The translations under genes were made by a program, and so were the position numbers. Positions 32,965-42,190 of a stretch of 64,000 nt of DNA are shown piece by piece. Below the pieces are notes generated by a model. It saw only the letters and a program-made list of their open reading frames with translations, was not told the DNA's origin and did not search any database. The number at the start of each line of letters is the position of its first letter. Position 1 is the first letter of the stretch. The DNA is from Vagococcus allomyrinae (GTDB taxonomy: Bacteria; Bacillota; Bacilli; Lactobacillales; Vagococcaceae), in contig NZ_JAEEGA010000004.1 in NCBI RefSeq assembly GCF_017829975.1, forward strand, positions 186,001-250,000, in the 5' to 3' direction.

Positions 32965-33717
32965 TCATTTTTTCTGATTTTTATACGTCATATAATTTAA
33001 AAAGATCATATTAACTAATATAAAATACGAATCCAATGCTTGATATTTTCGCCCTAAGCCAATATCTAATTCCGAAGTATTCACAAAGACGCTTTCATTA
33101 CTGAGATGGGAAATAGCATTTTCTTCAAAACTTGTAATGGAGATAAACGGAACCCCTTGCAGCACCAATTGTTTTGCAAACAAGCGCGCGTTGTCAGATT
33201 GGCCTTTTAACGAAATAATAATGACTAAATCATCCTTGGTTAGCGTGCCACTTAAAGCACCAATTTCATCCACACCTTCTGTGACATAAAAATGTTCATT
33301 CCCTGATAAAAATACACGCCTCATTTCTTGAGCCACCGCTCTCTGAAGTGTCCCTGTACCATATAAAAAAACTTTTTGACTGTTATATATCAATTCTGAA
33401 ACCCCGGTAAAATCATGTTTTTTATATTCATTGATGGACTTAGTCAAGGTATCACAGAAAGCTGTTAAAATATCATCCTCCATCTCACTCATCGTGACAT
33501 CATTTTTCAAGGCATACTTTAATTCGCTAAACCCATTTAACGATAACTTACGAGCAAATCGATAAATACTAGACTTAGATGAATTACATAGTTGAGATAA
33601 CTCCTCAATCGTGCATTCAGAACACTTTTGTTTATTATTCGCCATATATTGCCAAATATGTAAATCATTCGCATTTAATTCATTAAAATATTTTGAGACA
33701 CGTTCGTCAACTTTCAT
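32965..33717 (-). CDS. RpiR/MurR-family regulator with SIS domain
   Basis: The 250-residue protein has an N-terminal HTH_6 (residues about 1-75: TIEELSQLCNSSKSSIYRFA) and a SIS phosphosugar-binding domain (about 110-235: VFLYGTGTLQRAVAQEM, VIIISLKGQSDNARLFAKQL). GGAGG precedes the ATG. It lies upstream of the dehydratase/PTS IIBC genes in the same direction and should regulate them in response to a sugar phosphate. Confidence 0.88.
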   Translation of the reverse strand: MKVDERVSKYFNELNANDLHIWQYMANNKQKCSECTIEELSQLCNSSKSSIYRFARKLSLNGFSELKYALKNDVTMSEMEDDILTAFCDTLTKSINEYKKHDFTGVSELIYNSQKVFLYGTGTLQRAVAQEMRRVFLSGNEHFYVTEGVDEIGALSGTLTKDDLVIIISLKGQSDNARLFAKQLVLQGVPFISITSFEENAISHLSNESVFVNTSELDIGLGRKYQALDSYFILVNMIFLNYMTYKNQKK

Positions 33718-33718
33718 C

Positions 33719-33759
33719 TTGACACCTCCGAATTACTTCTATCTTATCATTGGTGTCAA
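33719..33759. promoter_or_regulatory. Inverted TTGACACC/GGTGTCAA pair before rpiR-like gene
   Basis: TTGACACC (33719-33726) and GGTGTCAA (33752-33759) are exact complements 25 bp apart. They use the same GGTGTCA half-site as the palindrome at 34756 in front of the neighbouring WYL regulator. Confidence 0.4.
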
Positions 33760-33803
33760 TTATGATGCAATAGATGGAAATCTATTTTAGTTAAAAATGA
33801 CGA

Positions 33804-34742
33804 CTACCCATTATACGTTTCTATCATATGTTGCAATTTAGCAACATACATTTTTTTTAGAAAATTCGGTTCTATAATCACTGCTTCTTCCCCAAATCCT
33901 AGCAGATAGTCGACTAAAAAGTCCGCCTCCTGCTCATTAAATGTGCCAATCAAGTAGCACTCATTTCCTTGCTCGCTCAACGTCATATTTTCAAAATGAC
34001 GTCTAATATAGTGGTCTTTTCCCTTAGACGACAGTTTCACTTTAAAGTTTAGATTGCGATAGGTTTCACCTTGTTTGTCATAAGACGCCTCAATCTGTGC
34101 CTTGCTAAAGACAATTTCTTTCGACGACTCACTACCAATTATTTCCAGATGATCACAACGATAGGTTCGCCACGCTTCCTTTTCCAGATCCCAGCCAATA
34201 CAATACCAAAAGCCATCCATAATTGTTAAACGAATAGGCAAAATCTCTTTGTGCGCCGCTTGATATCGCCGATAAATCACTTTTAGTGTCTGACTTGCCA
34301 GAATTGCCTTAAAAATAAGGGCCAAATTATCAACTACTACCACTTGGACCACCCCTTTGTAATGAACGATATCCGTATTCATGATAATCGCCTCTCGTCG
34401 CTCTTGCGTAAAAGTCTGCAGGAGTTTTTTGCTGATTTGTTGATAGTTCGCATTAAAGGGACTATTGCTCAAGAATTTCAAACATTGAAGGGCAAAAAAA
34501 ATCCCAGAGACTTCCTCTTCATTAAAATAGATCGGAGTTAATAATGACTGATGAACCAGCCGGTAGCCTCCGTATCGGCCTTCTTCCGTATATAAAGGTA
34601 CCCCGAGTCGCTCCAATTCTTGAATATCTCGTAAAGCCGTGCTTTTAGAAATCCCAAACTCCTTCATTAAATCAGCTAAATTGAACTGTTGTTTGCCACT
34701 AAGAAATAACATCTCCTGATTAATTCGTTCAGATTTACTCAT
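33804..34742 (-). CDS. YafY-type HTH/WYL-domain regulator
   Basis: The 312-residue protein has an N-terminal DeoR-like HTH (NLADLMKEFGISKSTALRDI) and a WYL domain (about 140-220, FWYCIGWDLEKEAWRTYRCD), with a C-terminal WCX-like extension. WYL domains sense ligands or nucleic acids. ATG 34742 with GGAGG is preferred to 34763. It is divergent from the VOC gene, with a 19-bp palindrome between them. Confidence 0.85.
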   Translation of the reverse strand: MSKSERINQEMLFLSGKQQFNLADLMKEFGISKSTALRDIQELERLGVPLYTEEGRYGGYRLVHQSLLTPIYFNEEEVSGIFFALQCLKFLSNSPFNANYQQISKKLLQTFTQERREAIIMNTDIVHYKGVVQVVVVDNLALIFKAILASQTLKVIYRRYQAAHKEILPIRLTIMDGFWYCIGWDLEKEAWRTYRCDHLEIIGSESSKEIVFSKAQIEASYDKQGETYRNLNFKVKLSSKGKDHYIRRHFENMTLSEQGNECYLIGTFNEQEADFLVDYLLGFGEEAVIIEPNFLKKMYVAKLQHMIETYNG

Positions 34743-34755
34743 AGATACCTCCATC

Positions 34756-34774
34756 GGTGTCATAATCTGACACC
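34756..34774. promoter_or_regulatory. 19-bp palindrome between divergent genes
   Basis: GGTGTCA-TAATC-TGACACC, with perfect 7-bp arms, lies 13 bp upstream of the WYL regulator start. It is the probable WYL-regulator operator. Confidence 0.55.
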
Positions 34775-34820
34775 ATTGTATTATATGCTTAGTATACCAA
34801 ATAAATAGGAGGCATTACAC

Positions 34821-35279
34821 ATGACAGACACGACATTAGCAGTATTTTTAAGCCTAAATGGACAAGCAGAAGAGGCCTTGACCTTTTATCAAGAACTTTT
34901 TAAGGGACAACTACTTTTCAAAATCAGCAATCAACAATTCAAAGAAAGATTAGATCCTGACTTAATCATTCCCCAAGGAGAAGAACACTTTATTTCGCAT
35001 TCTGTCTTACAAATTGGCGGCACGCAACTCAACATTGTTGACAATCCCGTTTACCCTGGCATGCCTACAACAAGTGGCCTTTCGTTCAGTGTCACCACAG
35101 GCACAATCCAAGAAGCAGAACAACTGTATCGCGACATCATGGCCCATCCTAATGCGGAGACCATTGCTCTTCCAACCGAAAACGAGTTTGCTGAATTTTA
35201 TGCCATTATTAAGGACCCTTTCGGCGTAATCATTCAGATTTCACGGGAAAAACAACCCGATCCTAATTTAAAAGGATAG
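34821..35279 (+). CDS. VOC-family (PhnB-like) protein
   Basis: The 152-residue protein has the PhnB-like VOC pattern: FLSLNGQAEEALTFYQELF, then GEEHFISHSVLQIGGTQLNI, and the ending FYAIIKDPFGVIIQIS. These proteins are dimeric metal-site folds with varied roles including antibiotic resistance and isomerases; the substrate is unknown. AGGAGG precedes the ATG. It is probably controlled by the divergent WYL regulator. Confidence 0.8.
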   Translation: MTDTTLAVFLSLNGQAEEALTFYQELFKGQLLFKISNQQFKERLDPDLIIPQGEEHFISHSVLQIGGTQLNIVDNPVYPGMPTTSGLSFSVTTGTIQEAEQLYRDIMAHPNAETIALPTENEFAEFYAIIKDPFGVIIQISREKQPDPNLKG

Positions 35280-35286
35280 CTGTGCT

Positions 35287-35331
35287 CCTCCTTCACTAAG
35301 GTTTTATTCCTCGTGAAGGGGGTATTTTATT
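35287..35331 (+). terminator. Terminator after the VOC gene
   Basis: The stem CCTTCAC/GTGAAGG has a 16-base loop, extended by weaker pairs and followed by TATTTTATT. Confidence 0.6.
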
Positions 35332-35417
35332 ATGAACACTTCCCCCATCAACAAATTGGTTCTACCTTCTCACGAAGCCAACAAATTAACGCTTCAAATT
35401 GTTCCTCAGTCTATCGA

Positions 35418-35482
35418 GTAGGAGGATAATCATTAATTGATCATCCGTCCTCTCACACCACCGTACGTACCGTTCGATATAG
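35418..35482 (-). ncRNA. Group II intron domains V and VI
   Basis: On the minus strand GAACCAACCTATATCGAA is followed by CGGTACGTACGGTGGT, giving a domain V-type hairpin with the conserved GTACGGT strand. A second hairpin (GGATGATC...GATTATCC) fits domain VI with the branch-point A. Confidence 0.55.
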
Positions 35483-35494
35483 GTTGGTTCAACT

Positions 35495-36760
35495 TTACAT
35501 CCTATGTAATTTCTGGTAATGTTTAACTGAAAATAGTAAGCCAAAGCGTTCTAAGCGTTTATTGGTAATTGTCGTTGTTAATACCCACGACGTGGCTATT
35601 CGGGCAACGGCTTTGCTCGAATGGCTATTTTTATACGCATTTTTCCTATCCGAGCCAAGTTTTATCAAATTCTTTCGTCTTGTCTTTGCCGTTTTCCATT
35701 GTTGCCATATACACATCCTCAAGCGATACCTCGTATGACCATCAATCCTCTCTAAGAGGTTTTTCATTTTACTGATTCGGAAATAATTTACCCACCCTCT
35801 GATTAATTGATTTATCTTACTTATTCGGTGCGCTGTGCTAACACCCCAGTTTCTTCTCGTTAATTGTTTCAACTTATACTTAAAACTGTCTACCGATAAG
35901 TGATGAGGTTTCGCCATGTAGTCATTTCCAAAATTCTTGAAAAAACCAAAACCTAAAAATTTGAACTCGCGATCAGTCGGTCTGGTCACTTTAGATTTAG
36001 AGGCATTCACAACTAATCCTAGTTTGTTCTCAATAAAGGTTGTCATGTTTCGCAGAACTCGCCTAGCCGACATCTCACTTTTGACAAAGATAATACAATC
36101 ATCCGCATAACGGACAAATTCTAACCCTCGCTCTTCCAACTCTTGATCCAACTCGTTCAACAGAATGTTGCTCAGTAAAGGGGACAGGTTGCCACCTTGA
36201 GGCGTCCCTATAATCGACTCTTTAAAGCCTTCATCCGTCTGTATCCCACTCACTAAGTATTTTCTGACTAACGATATAACATCTCCATCCTTGATTGTTT
36301 TTGCCATCAAGGTCATCAACCGATCGTGATGAACCGTGTCAAAGAATCGCTCTAAATCAATATCGACAATCCATTGAAACCCATCGTTTATATTAGTTAG
36401 TGTTTGGCAAATTGCCATCTCCGCGTTTTTATGCGGCCGAAACCCATAGCTATTGGGATGGAATATCTCTTCATAAATAGGTGTGAGTTGTTGGGAAATA
36501 GCTTGTTGAATCACTCGGTCAATCACTGTTGGTATCCCTAGTAATCGTTTGTCTCCATTGGACTTTGGTATCCCCACTCGCATAACTGGTTGAGGGTGAT
36601 ACGTACGATTAAGAATTTGATGTCTAATTTCCTCAGAATGTTTTGCGAAGTATCGATCAAGCTCCTCAATTGTCATACCGTCTACGCCTGGGGCTCCTTT
36701 ATTCTTTTTAACTCGTTTGATTGCCTTTTAAAGGTTTTCTTTGTCGAGGATTTGAACCAT
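35495..36760 (-). pseudogene. ltrA: Group II intron reverse transcriptase/maturase with in-frame stop
   Basis: From ATG 36760 the frame reads ten codons (MVQILDKENL), meets TAA at 36730-36728, and then continues KAIKRVKKNKGAPGVDGM and through the whole reverse transcriptase. All RT motifs follow, including RYADDCIIF (catalytic YADD), QGGNLSPLLSN and the maturase X domain (GWVNYFRISKM). No endonuclease domain is present, as in class C. Restart at ATG 36676 would give 393 residues without RT motif 0/1. The stop probably cripples the intron unless suppressed or re-initiated. Confidence 0.8.
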
Positions 36761-37080
36761 TAATTTTTCAGTATAAATAGGTGTTATTCCTTTCTTTCTC
36801 GTAAAGTCGGTATCCACTTTTACGCTCTTCGCCAGTGGTCTATTTCCTCTTTCAATCGAGATTTCCTAACAATAAAGTTGTTCAGCCCTTCGCTCTTCAA
36901 GGTTTTCACCTTGCGTCATCACTACTATGGCTTCGGCTGACTGCTCACTTTCCAGACTCATATCACTATGAGCGTTTGGTACAGATAAGTGAGCCCTCCC
37001 CAGTTAAGGACAAACTCTTCCTCTCCATCTATCCGCCACATATACGCCATCTGATTGTTGCAGTAGTTATGGGACTTTAG

Positions 37081-37088
37081 CTTCTTTC
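37081..37088. repeat. Target-site duplication, left copy
   Basis: CTTCTTTC directly abuts the left end of the IS66 element and is repeated exactly at 42857-42864. Eight bases is the usual IS66 duplication. Confidence 0.85.
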
Positions 37089-37172
37089 GTAAGTAGGTAA
37101 TACTCGACGGATTGGCAAGCCTTTTTCTTCGGTCTATACTTGGGGTATCAAATAGCCTGAGGAGGAAACTAA

Positions 37173-37389
37173 ATGAGTCAACAATCTAAGATAGTCCCCG
37201 TTCAATTGACAGACAAGCCTATTACTAAACAGATCCCCTTGCCTAAAGCGTCTCTCGCTTGCAAGTTAACAATGGGAGAGACGGAAGTTCGTTTGTACAA
37301 TGGGAGAGACGGAAGTTCGTTTGTACAATGGGATTGACAAGTACATTTTATTCACTGTTTTAAAGGAGTTGAAAACCAGTGCTCGTTGA
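37173..37389 (+). pseudogene. tnpA: IS66 TnpA, frameshifted by a 28-bp duplication
   Basis: The ATG follows GAGGAGG. As it stands the frame stops at 37337 after 54 codons. Removing one copy of the 28-bp tandem repeat restores the normal IS66 ending (MGETEVRLYNGIDKYILF, then TVLKELKTSAR), with stop at 37387-37389 overlapping the tnpB start. The duplication therefore explains the inactivation. Confidence 0.8.
37271..37332 (+). repeat. 28-bp tandem duplication inside tnpA
   Basis: Two identical units at 37271-37298 and 37299-37326 (each AATGGGAGAGACGGAAGTTC + GTTTGTAC) are followed by six bases of a third. The length of 28 is not divisible by three, so it shifts the tnpA frame. Confidence 0.95.
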
Positions 37390-37735
37390 TTATAGCCAAG
37401 TTAAAAATCTATTCATCGTTTGTGGAAGGACTGACATGAGACGAGGGATTGCAGGATTGGCAGCAATTATCACCGACACCTATCAACTTGATCTGTTCGA
37501 TGATGCTCTCTTTCTATTTTGTGGTGGCAAGAAAGATCGGTTCAAAGCCTTATATTTCGATCAAGATGGGTTTCTCTTATTGTATAAAGTCATCGAATCT
37601 GGTCGACTCCAGTGGCCTCGAAATCAAGACGAGGTTCGGCAATTAACTAGTCAAGAACTTCGCTGGTTATTGGAAGGGTTGTCTATCCAACAGCCTAAAG
37701 CAATTATGCCGGCAAAACCAGGTTATCTCTCTTAA
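37379..37735 (+). CDS. tnpB: IS66 TnpB (Orf2)
   Basis: The 118-residue accessory transposition protein starts at GTG 37379 and has the family core CGRTDMRRGIAGLAAI and LFLFCGGKKDRFKALYFD. It is intact, with its start overlapping the ancestral tnpA stop. TnpB is required for IS66 transposition, although its biochemical role is unclear. Confidence 0.9.
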   Translation: MLVDYSQVKNLFIVCGRTDMRRGIAGLAAIITDTYQLDLFDDALFLFCGGKKDRFKALYFDQDGFLLLYKVIESGRLQWPRNQDEVRQLTSQELRWLLEGLSIQQPKAIMPAKPGYLS

Positions 37736-37737
37736 GT

Positions 37738-37778
37738 AAACAGCTGAAACCCTTGATAATATTGAGATTCAGCTGTTT
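37738..37778 (+). other. Stem-loop between tnpB and tnpC
   Basis: The 11-bp perfect stem AAACAGCTGAA/TTCAGCTGTTT has a 19-base loop and is followed by TACG; it may attenuate tnpC. Confidence 0.5.
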
Positions 37779-37839
37779 TACGTTGTTTATTTATGGTATA
37801 ATAATAACAAGACATCAAGATAGAAAGTGGGTGATCTAA

Positions 37840-38841
37840 TTGACAGAACTAGAAAAAATATTAGTCCAAACAAATGAACAGCAGCGGATTCAACTTGAGA
37901 ATCAAGCTCAACAAATTGAGCGCTTGGCTGAACAAATCGAGTATTTGACACGTAAGCTATTTGGGACGTCTAGTGAAAAAAAGGTCGATGAGAATCAACT
38001 CTCTTTATTGGATGAAGATGAGTCTTTTTTCGACCAAGCAGAGACAACTGAAGAAAAAACCGCTGACACTTTCATTGAGAAGCGACCAGAAGTAATTGGT
38101 AGAAAAGCAGCACTCACCAAACATCTTCCTATTTTGGAAGAAATCCATTTAGACTTAACGGATGAGGAAAAATTATGTGAAGTCTGTGGGACTCAGATGA
38201 ATGAGATGGGAAAAACCACACGAGAAGAACTCGTGTTTATACCCGCTCGCCTAGAAAAAAGAATCTATCATGAACAAACGTACCATTGCATTACCTGTAA
38301 AGCTGGCGAAACCTGTTCGATCAAACGAGCAGAGGCGGCAAAGCAGCCGATTCAAAATAGTCTTTCAAGTCCGTCAATCTTAGCACAACTGTTCCACCAA
38401 AAATATGAAATGTGTTTACCGCTTCACCGTCAAGTGAAAGAATGGTTGACTTGGGGGCTAGATGTCAGCCATCGAACTTTGACCAATTGGGTCATTCGAG
38501 GAAGCCATGATTGGTTGACCCCTATCTACGATCGACTTCATCAAGAATTGGTCAAGGAAGAGGTCTTAATGGCTGATGAAACCCCTTATCAGATTTTAAG
38601 ACGACCTGACGGTCGTCCAGCCACATCGGAAGCACGTGTTTGGCTCTTTCGAACAATGGCTGACTGCCCAACGCCCATCGTCCTCTATCAGTCAACCTTG
38701 ACACGAGAAAAGAAAGTGCCTGAACAAACCTTGGCAAATTTCAGCGGTTATTTACAAACCGATGGCTATAGTGCTTATCAAAATCTACCGAATATTTGCC
38801 AAGTAGGATGTTGGAGCCATGTTCGTAGTTATGAGAAGTAA
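37840..38841 (+). pseudogene. tnpC: IS66 transposase TnpC, N-terminal part
   Basis: The 333 residues start at TTG 37840 and contain the N-terminal coiled coil with LTRKLFGTSSEKK, the zinc-finger region (CEVCG...CITCKAGE) and the first DDE residues (EVLMADETPYQ, LQTDGYSAY). The true sequence ends at Arg (CGT 38824-38826) in CWSHVR. The last residues (SYEK) come from the inserted element. The remainder is at 42212. Confidence 0.9.
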
Positions 38842-38920
38842 ACTGAAATGGGAAGTAATCGTTTTGAATGGTGTTAGATCGCCATTTAACATCTGATTAC
38901 TTCCCATTTAAATTAAGTTA
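38823..38920. repeat. Left 98-bp inverted end of the RIT-type element
   Basis: The 98 bases are complementary to 42093-42190 with two mismatches. Within it AAATGGGAAGTAATC (38846-38860) and GATTACTTCCCATTT form a perfect 15-bp inverted repeat about 34 bases apart, a likely recombinase-binding array. The stop codon of the third recombinase lies inside its inner edge. Confidence 0.9.
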
Positions 38921-39862
38921 CAGTGAGTTCAGCCATGCAAGTAGGGATTGGTCTTCTTGCCAAATAGGTTGAGAGGCACTCGGAACCAAGTTCATGGATT
39001 GCTCTAAAGCTTTTCGCTTCATTTCACTGTCAGCACGCGCATATATCTCAGTTGTTTTAATGTCTACATGACCTAAGAAATCACGAATATAAATTAGATT
39101 GACACCTGCTCTTAACAGATGCATTGCTTTACTATGCCGTAAAACATGTGGTGAAACAGAATTTGGAAACTCAATACCCGTCAGTGTTTTTGCCTTATCA
39201 ACATTCTTTTGTAATAAATAAGTCACTCCTTTCCTGGAAAGTTTAAGATTTGAATGATTCAAAAAGAGGTGGTTTGTACAGTTAAATTGCTGGAGATAAC
39301 TCTGTAGTAACTCACTCATTGGTGTCATAATCGGAATAATTCGTTGCTTGTTTCCTTTCCCTTTCAACTGAATGGTGGATGTATTCGATAAGCGAATGTC
39401 ATTAATTGTGAGATCAATTAATTCTTGGACACGACAACCAGTATCGTACATCAGACTTAATAAGGTTGCTTCTCTTAACCCTTTTCGAGTGCTAGTATCT
39501 GGCGTACCTAGTAAACAAGTTAGTGCGTCAATTGATAGAAAATCCATTGGTGGTTTTCCATAGCTTTTCGCTTTTATTGCCCTGATTTCTTTTAGCTCAT
39601 ACAAGAAATCAGGTTCAACTTTCATTAGATAGTCAATAAATGATTTAAGAGAAGCTAGACGAGTGTTTTGTGTTGATAAACTATTTCCTCGTGACTCTAC
39701 TAACCAAATTAAGAAGTGTTGAATAGTTTCTCGGGTGAAATGACTCATCGTTATTTTTTCTGGACTTAATTGATAAACCTGTTCGAAAAACAAAAACATC
39801 ATTTTGAACATATCTCGATATGAGGAGATCGTATTCGGGCTTGCCCCGATCATCCCAGGCAA
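38918..39862 (-). CDS. Tyrosine recombinase, third gene of the trio
   Basis: The 314-residue protein has an N-terminal SAM-like domain and a C-terminal catalytic domain with Arg in YDTGCRVQEL, HVLRHSKA (HxxR), and GHVDIKTTEIYA with the nucleophilic Tyr. TTG 39862 is the start, overlapping the second recombinase by 13 bp. All catalytic residues are present, so the protein should be active. Confidence 0.9.
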   Translation of the reverse strand: MPGMIGASPNTISSYRDMFKMMFLFFEQVYQLSPEKITMSHFTRETIQHFLIWLVESRGNSLSTQNTRLASLKSFIDYLMKVEPDFLYELKEIRAIKAKSYGKPPMDFLSIDALTCLLGTPDTSTRKGLREATLLSLMYDTGCRVQELIDLTINDIRLSNTSTIQLKGKGNKQRIIPIMTPMSELLQSYLQQFNCTNHLFLNHSNLKLSRKGVTYLLQKNVDKAKTLTGIEFPNSVSPHVLRHSKAMHLLRAGVNLIYIRDFLGHVDIKTTEIYARADSEMKRKALEQSMNLVPSASQPIWQEDQSLLAWLNSL

Positions 39863-40800
39863 ATATAGCCGTAAATAGGTCGAAATATGCTTGGGAAGAA
39901 CTCAGGTGTTAGACGCAAATAATTTTGTGTCTCCTTGATTGACACATGCCCGATATATGTTGAAAGCACGGAGAGTCCACAGTACAGATCGACTCCTTTT
40001 CCTTCTAATTGATGAAGGGCATGGACACAAAATGTATGCCGAAAATCATGAAGACGTGGTCCCAACTCTCTACCTCTGTGTGTGATCTGTGCTTTTTCTA
40101 AATAGTATCGAAACCACTTATAGATGATACTTCGATTAATCCCATAGTGATATTTCCCTCGGAAAATATAGGGCATATCTGATGTCACATAGGTTTGGCA
40201 ATAATTTTCCAAGAGTATTCCCAGTGTCTTTGAAAATGGGATAAACCTGACTTTATTTGATTTTGTTTCAGTAAGAATCAAGCACTTTTTTTTGAAATCA
40301 ATATTAGATAGAGAAAGACGAGTGGCTTCTGAAACTCGCAAGCCACAGCCGTAAATCAACCTAAAGATGATAGGTGAGATAATGTGCCGAAGGCTACCAT
40401 TGTACCCGTCACATGTATCAGTTGCACGGAAAAATCGGTTAATTTCATCACTTGTGAAAATATACGGCACATAAGTTGTTCTTTTTAGCTTTGGCAGCTC
40501 AGGTAAGTCAATGTCATAGTCACATTGCTTTAAGTAATTAATAAAAGCTTGTGTGACATTGCCTCTACTAGAAGCCGTTTGATTCTTTTCACTTTCTTTT
40601 TTTGCACACCACTGCACTAGTTCACTCGGTGTTACCAGGGGAAGGGCTTCCTCAGTTTGTTTCATAAAGCGTATCATTCGCTTAAGTACCTCTGCTTCTG
40701 TTTTATACAAAAAACCTGCTGCACGTTTAATCTCAATGTAATTAGCGACTAAATCTGGGAGTGCTACTTTGGAAAGAGGCACACGTATTAAAGCTTCCAT
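39850..40800 (-). CDS. Tyrosine recombinase, second gene of the trio
   Basis: The 316-residue protein has catalytic Arg in YGCGLRVSEA, HDFRHTF (HxxR), and GHVSIKETQNYL with the Tyr. The ATG follows AAAGGAGG located at the end of the first recombinase gene. The three proteins are diverged from one another, as expected if each has a separate task in recombination. Confidence 0.9.
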   Translation of the reverse strand: MEALIRVPLSKVALPDLVANYIEIKRAAGFLYKTEAEVLKRMIRFMKQTEEALPLVTPSELVQWCAKKESEKNQTASSRGNVTQAFINYLKQCDYDIDLPELPKLKRTTYVPYIFTSDEINRFFRATDTCDGYNGSLRHIISPIIFRLIYGCGLRVSEATRLSLSNIDFKKKCLILTETKSNKVRFIPFSKTLGILLENYCQTYVTSDMPYIFRGKYHYGINRSIIYKWFRYYLEKAQITHRGRELGPRLHDFRHTFCVHALHQLEGKGVDLYCGLSVLSTYIGHVSIKETQNYLRLTPEFFPSIFRPIYGYICLG

Positions 40801-42057
40801 TTAAAACGCCTCCTTTCGAATCTGAAAAATTCCAGGGACATTTAAGGCACATTGCCGCAGTCCTTCTATATCTTTCTTTAAATAAAGCTCGGTGGTTCGT
40901 GTGTCGCTGTGTCCCAAAATATCTGCTATTATAGGCAAAGAAACATTATTTTCTAGCAGAGTCGTCGCTAGTGTACTTCTAAGGGAATGGAGGGATTTGG
41001 ACTTAGTATGATCATTGATAGACGAATCGATGCCAACTTTTCGACATTGTTTTTTCACAATGCCACTCATGGCTGAGGGAGACAAAACAGTATATGGGCC
41101 ATAACTTGTCAAAAAGATTTCTTTACACGCTGATTTTGGGCGTCCGAACTTGATATAATCGATAAGAGCTTCTCCAATCTCAGCGGTGAGAGGTAAAACA
41201 AGTTCTTTTTTCGTTTTTTCCATAGTAATCTCAATACAGTTTTCCCTCCAATTTAGGGAGCTAAAGGTAAGCAATCTAATATCTCCAGAACGTAGCCCTA
41301 AACGACTTGCGATCAAAATAATCGCATAGTCTCTCTTCCCGATCGCTGTTTGCGTATCTATTGAAGCTAATAACTGAGTCAGTTCCGATTGTGAAAAGGT
41401 ACTAGGCAATTTTGATTGTCTACTATAACTAGCGGTTAACACATGAAGAGATAAATCTTCTGACACATATTTCTGGTGGAATAAAAAGCGAAGAAAAACG
41501 CGTAAACTGCCGGAGGAATTATAGACAGTACTTGCTGAAAAAGATAGGTACGTTTTAGTGTATTCAAAAATATGACCTGGGGTTAACGTATCTACTGTGA
41601 CGAGTTGATTTTCTAGAAAACGAAAAAAAGGGGTTAGATAGCGAGTGTAGCTTTTTAATGAGGAGTTAGAAATAAAATGGTGGAGTTGTTGATAAACCTT
41701 AAACTCATTAAGTAAATTTTGCGATTCAGTTGTCAATACCGATAACTTTGACGATTGCTGACGCACCAAAATCAAGCGATGAGTATGGTACTCGCAGAGA
41801 AGTTGAATGGATCTAAGTCGTATTTTATTGTAACCGTCAGGGATTTGATCCAAATAAATGCCGTAGATATCTTTTAGAAATTGTGTCGCCATCGTACAGG
41901 AAAAAAATAAATGATCTCTTTCCTGTTGGTAGGTAAGGAACTGGTTCCAACATGGTAGGTATACTGCAATTGAGCTCTCTTTATACCCTAATTCTTGCAT
42001 TTCTTTCTTGACGTGTTGAATAAGTAACATCGTTTCGATTCGTTGATTCTTTGTCAT
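40801..42057 (-). CDS. Tyrosine recombinase, first gene of the trio
   Basis: The 418-residue protein is the largest of the three. Catalytic Arg is in SRLGLRSGDIRLL, HxxR in SLHSLRST, and Tyr in GHSDTRTTELYLK. ATG 42057 has GGAGGTG upstream and is preferred to 42075. It is transcribed inward from the right end of the element. Confidence 0.9.
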   Translation of the reverse strand: MTKNQRIETMLLIQHVKKEMQELGYKESSIAVYLPCWNQFLTYQQERDHLFFSCTMATQFLKDIYGIYLDQIPDGYNKIRLRSIQLLCEYHTHRLILVRQQSSKLSVLTTESQNLLNEFKVYQQLHHFISNSSLKSYTRYLTPFFRFLENQLVTVDTLTPGHIFEYTKTYLSFSASTVYNSSGSLRVFLRFLFHQKYVSEDLSLHVLTASYSRQSKLPSTFSQSELTQLLASIDTQTAIGKRDYAIILIASRLGLRSGDIRLLTFSSLNWRENCIEITMEKTKKELVLPLTAEIGEALIDYIKFGRPKSACKEIFLTSYGPYTVLSPSAMSGIVKKQCRKVGIDSSINDHTKSKSLHSLRSTLATTLLENNVSLPIIADILGHSDTRTTELYLKKDIEGLRQCALNVPGIFQIRKEAF

Positions 42058-42092
42058 ATAAAGCACCTCCATCATTTGATATGATGCTATTA

Positions 42093-42190
42093 TAACTTAA
42101 TTCAAATGGGAAGTAACCAGATGTTAAATGGCGATCTAACACCATTCAAAACGATTACTTCCCATTTCAGTTTACTTCTCATAACTACGA
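42093..42190. repeat. Right 98-bp inverted end of the RIT-type element
   Basis: It is complementary to 38823-38920 with 96 of 98 identities and contains the same internal inverted TTACTTCCCATTT arms (one arm has a single change). The recombinase promoter probably lies inside or just next to it. Confidence 0.9.
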
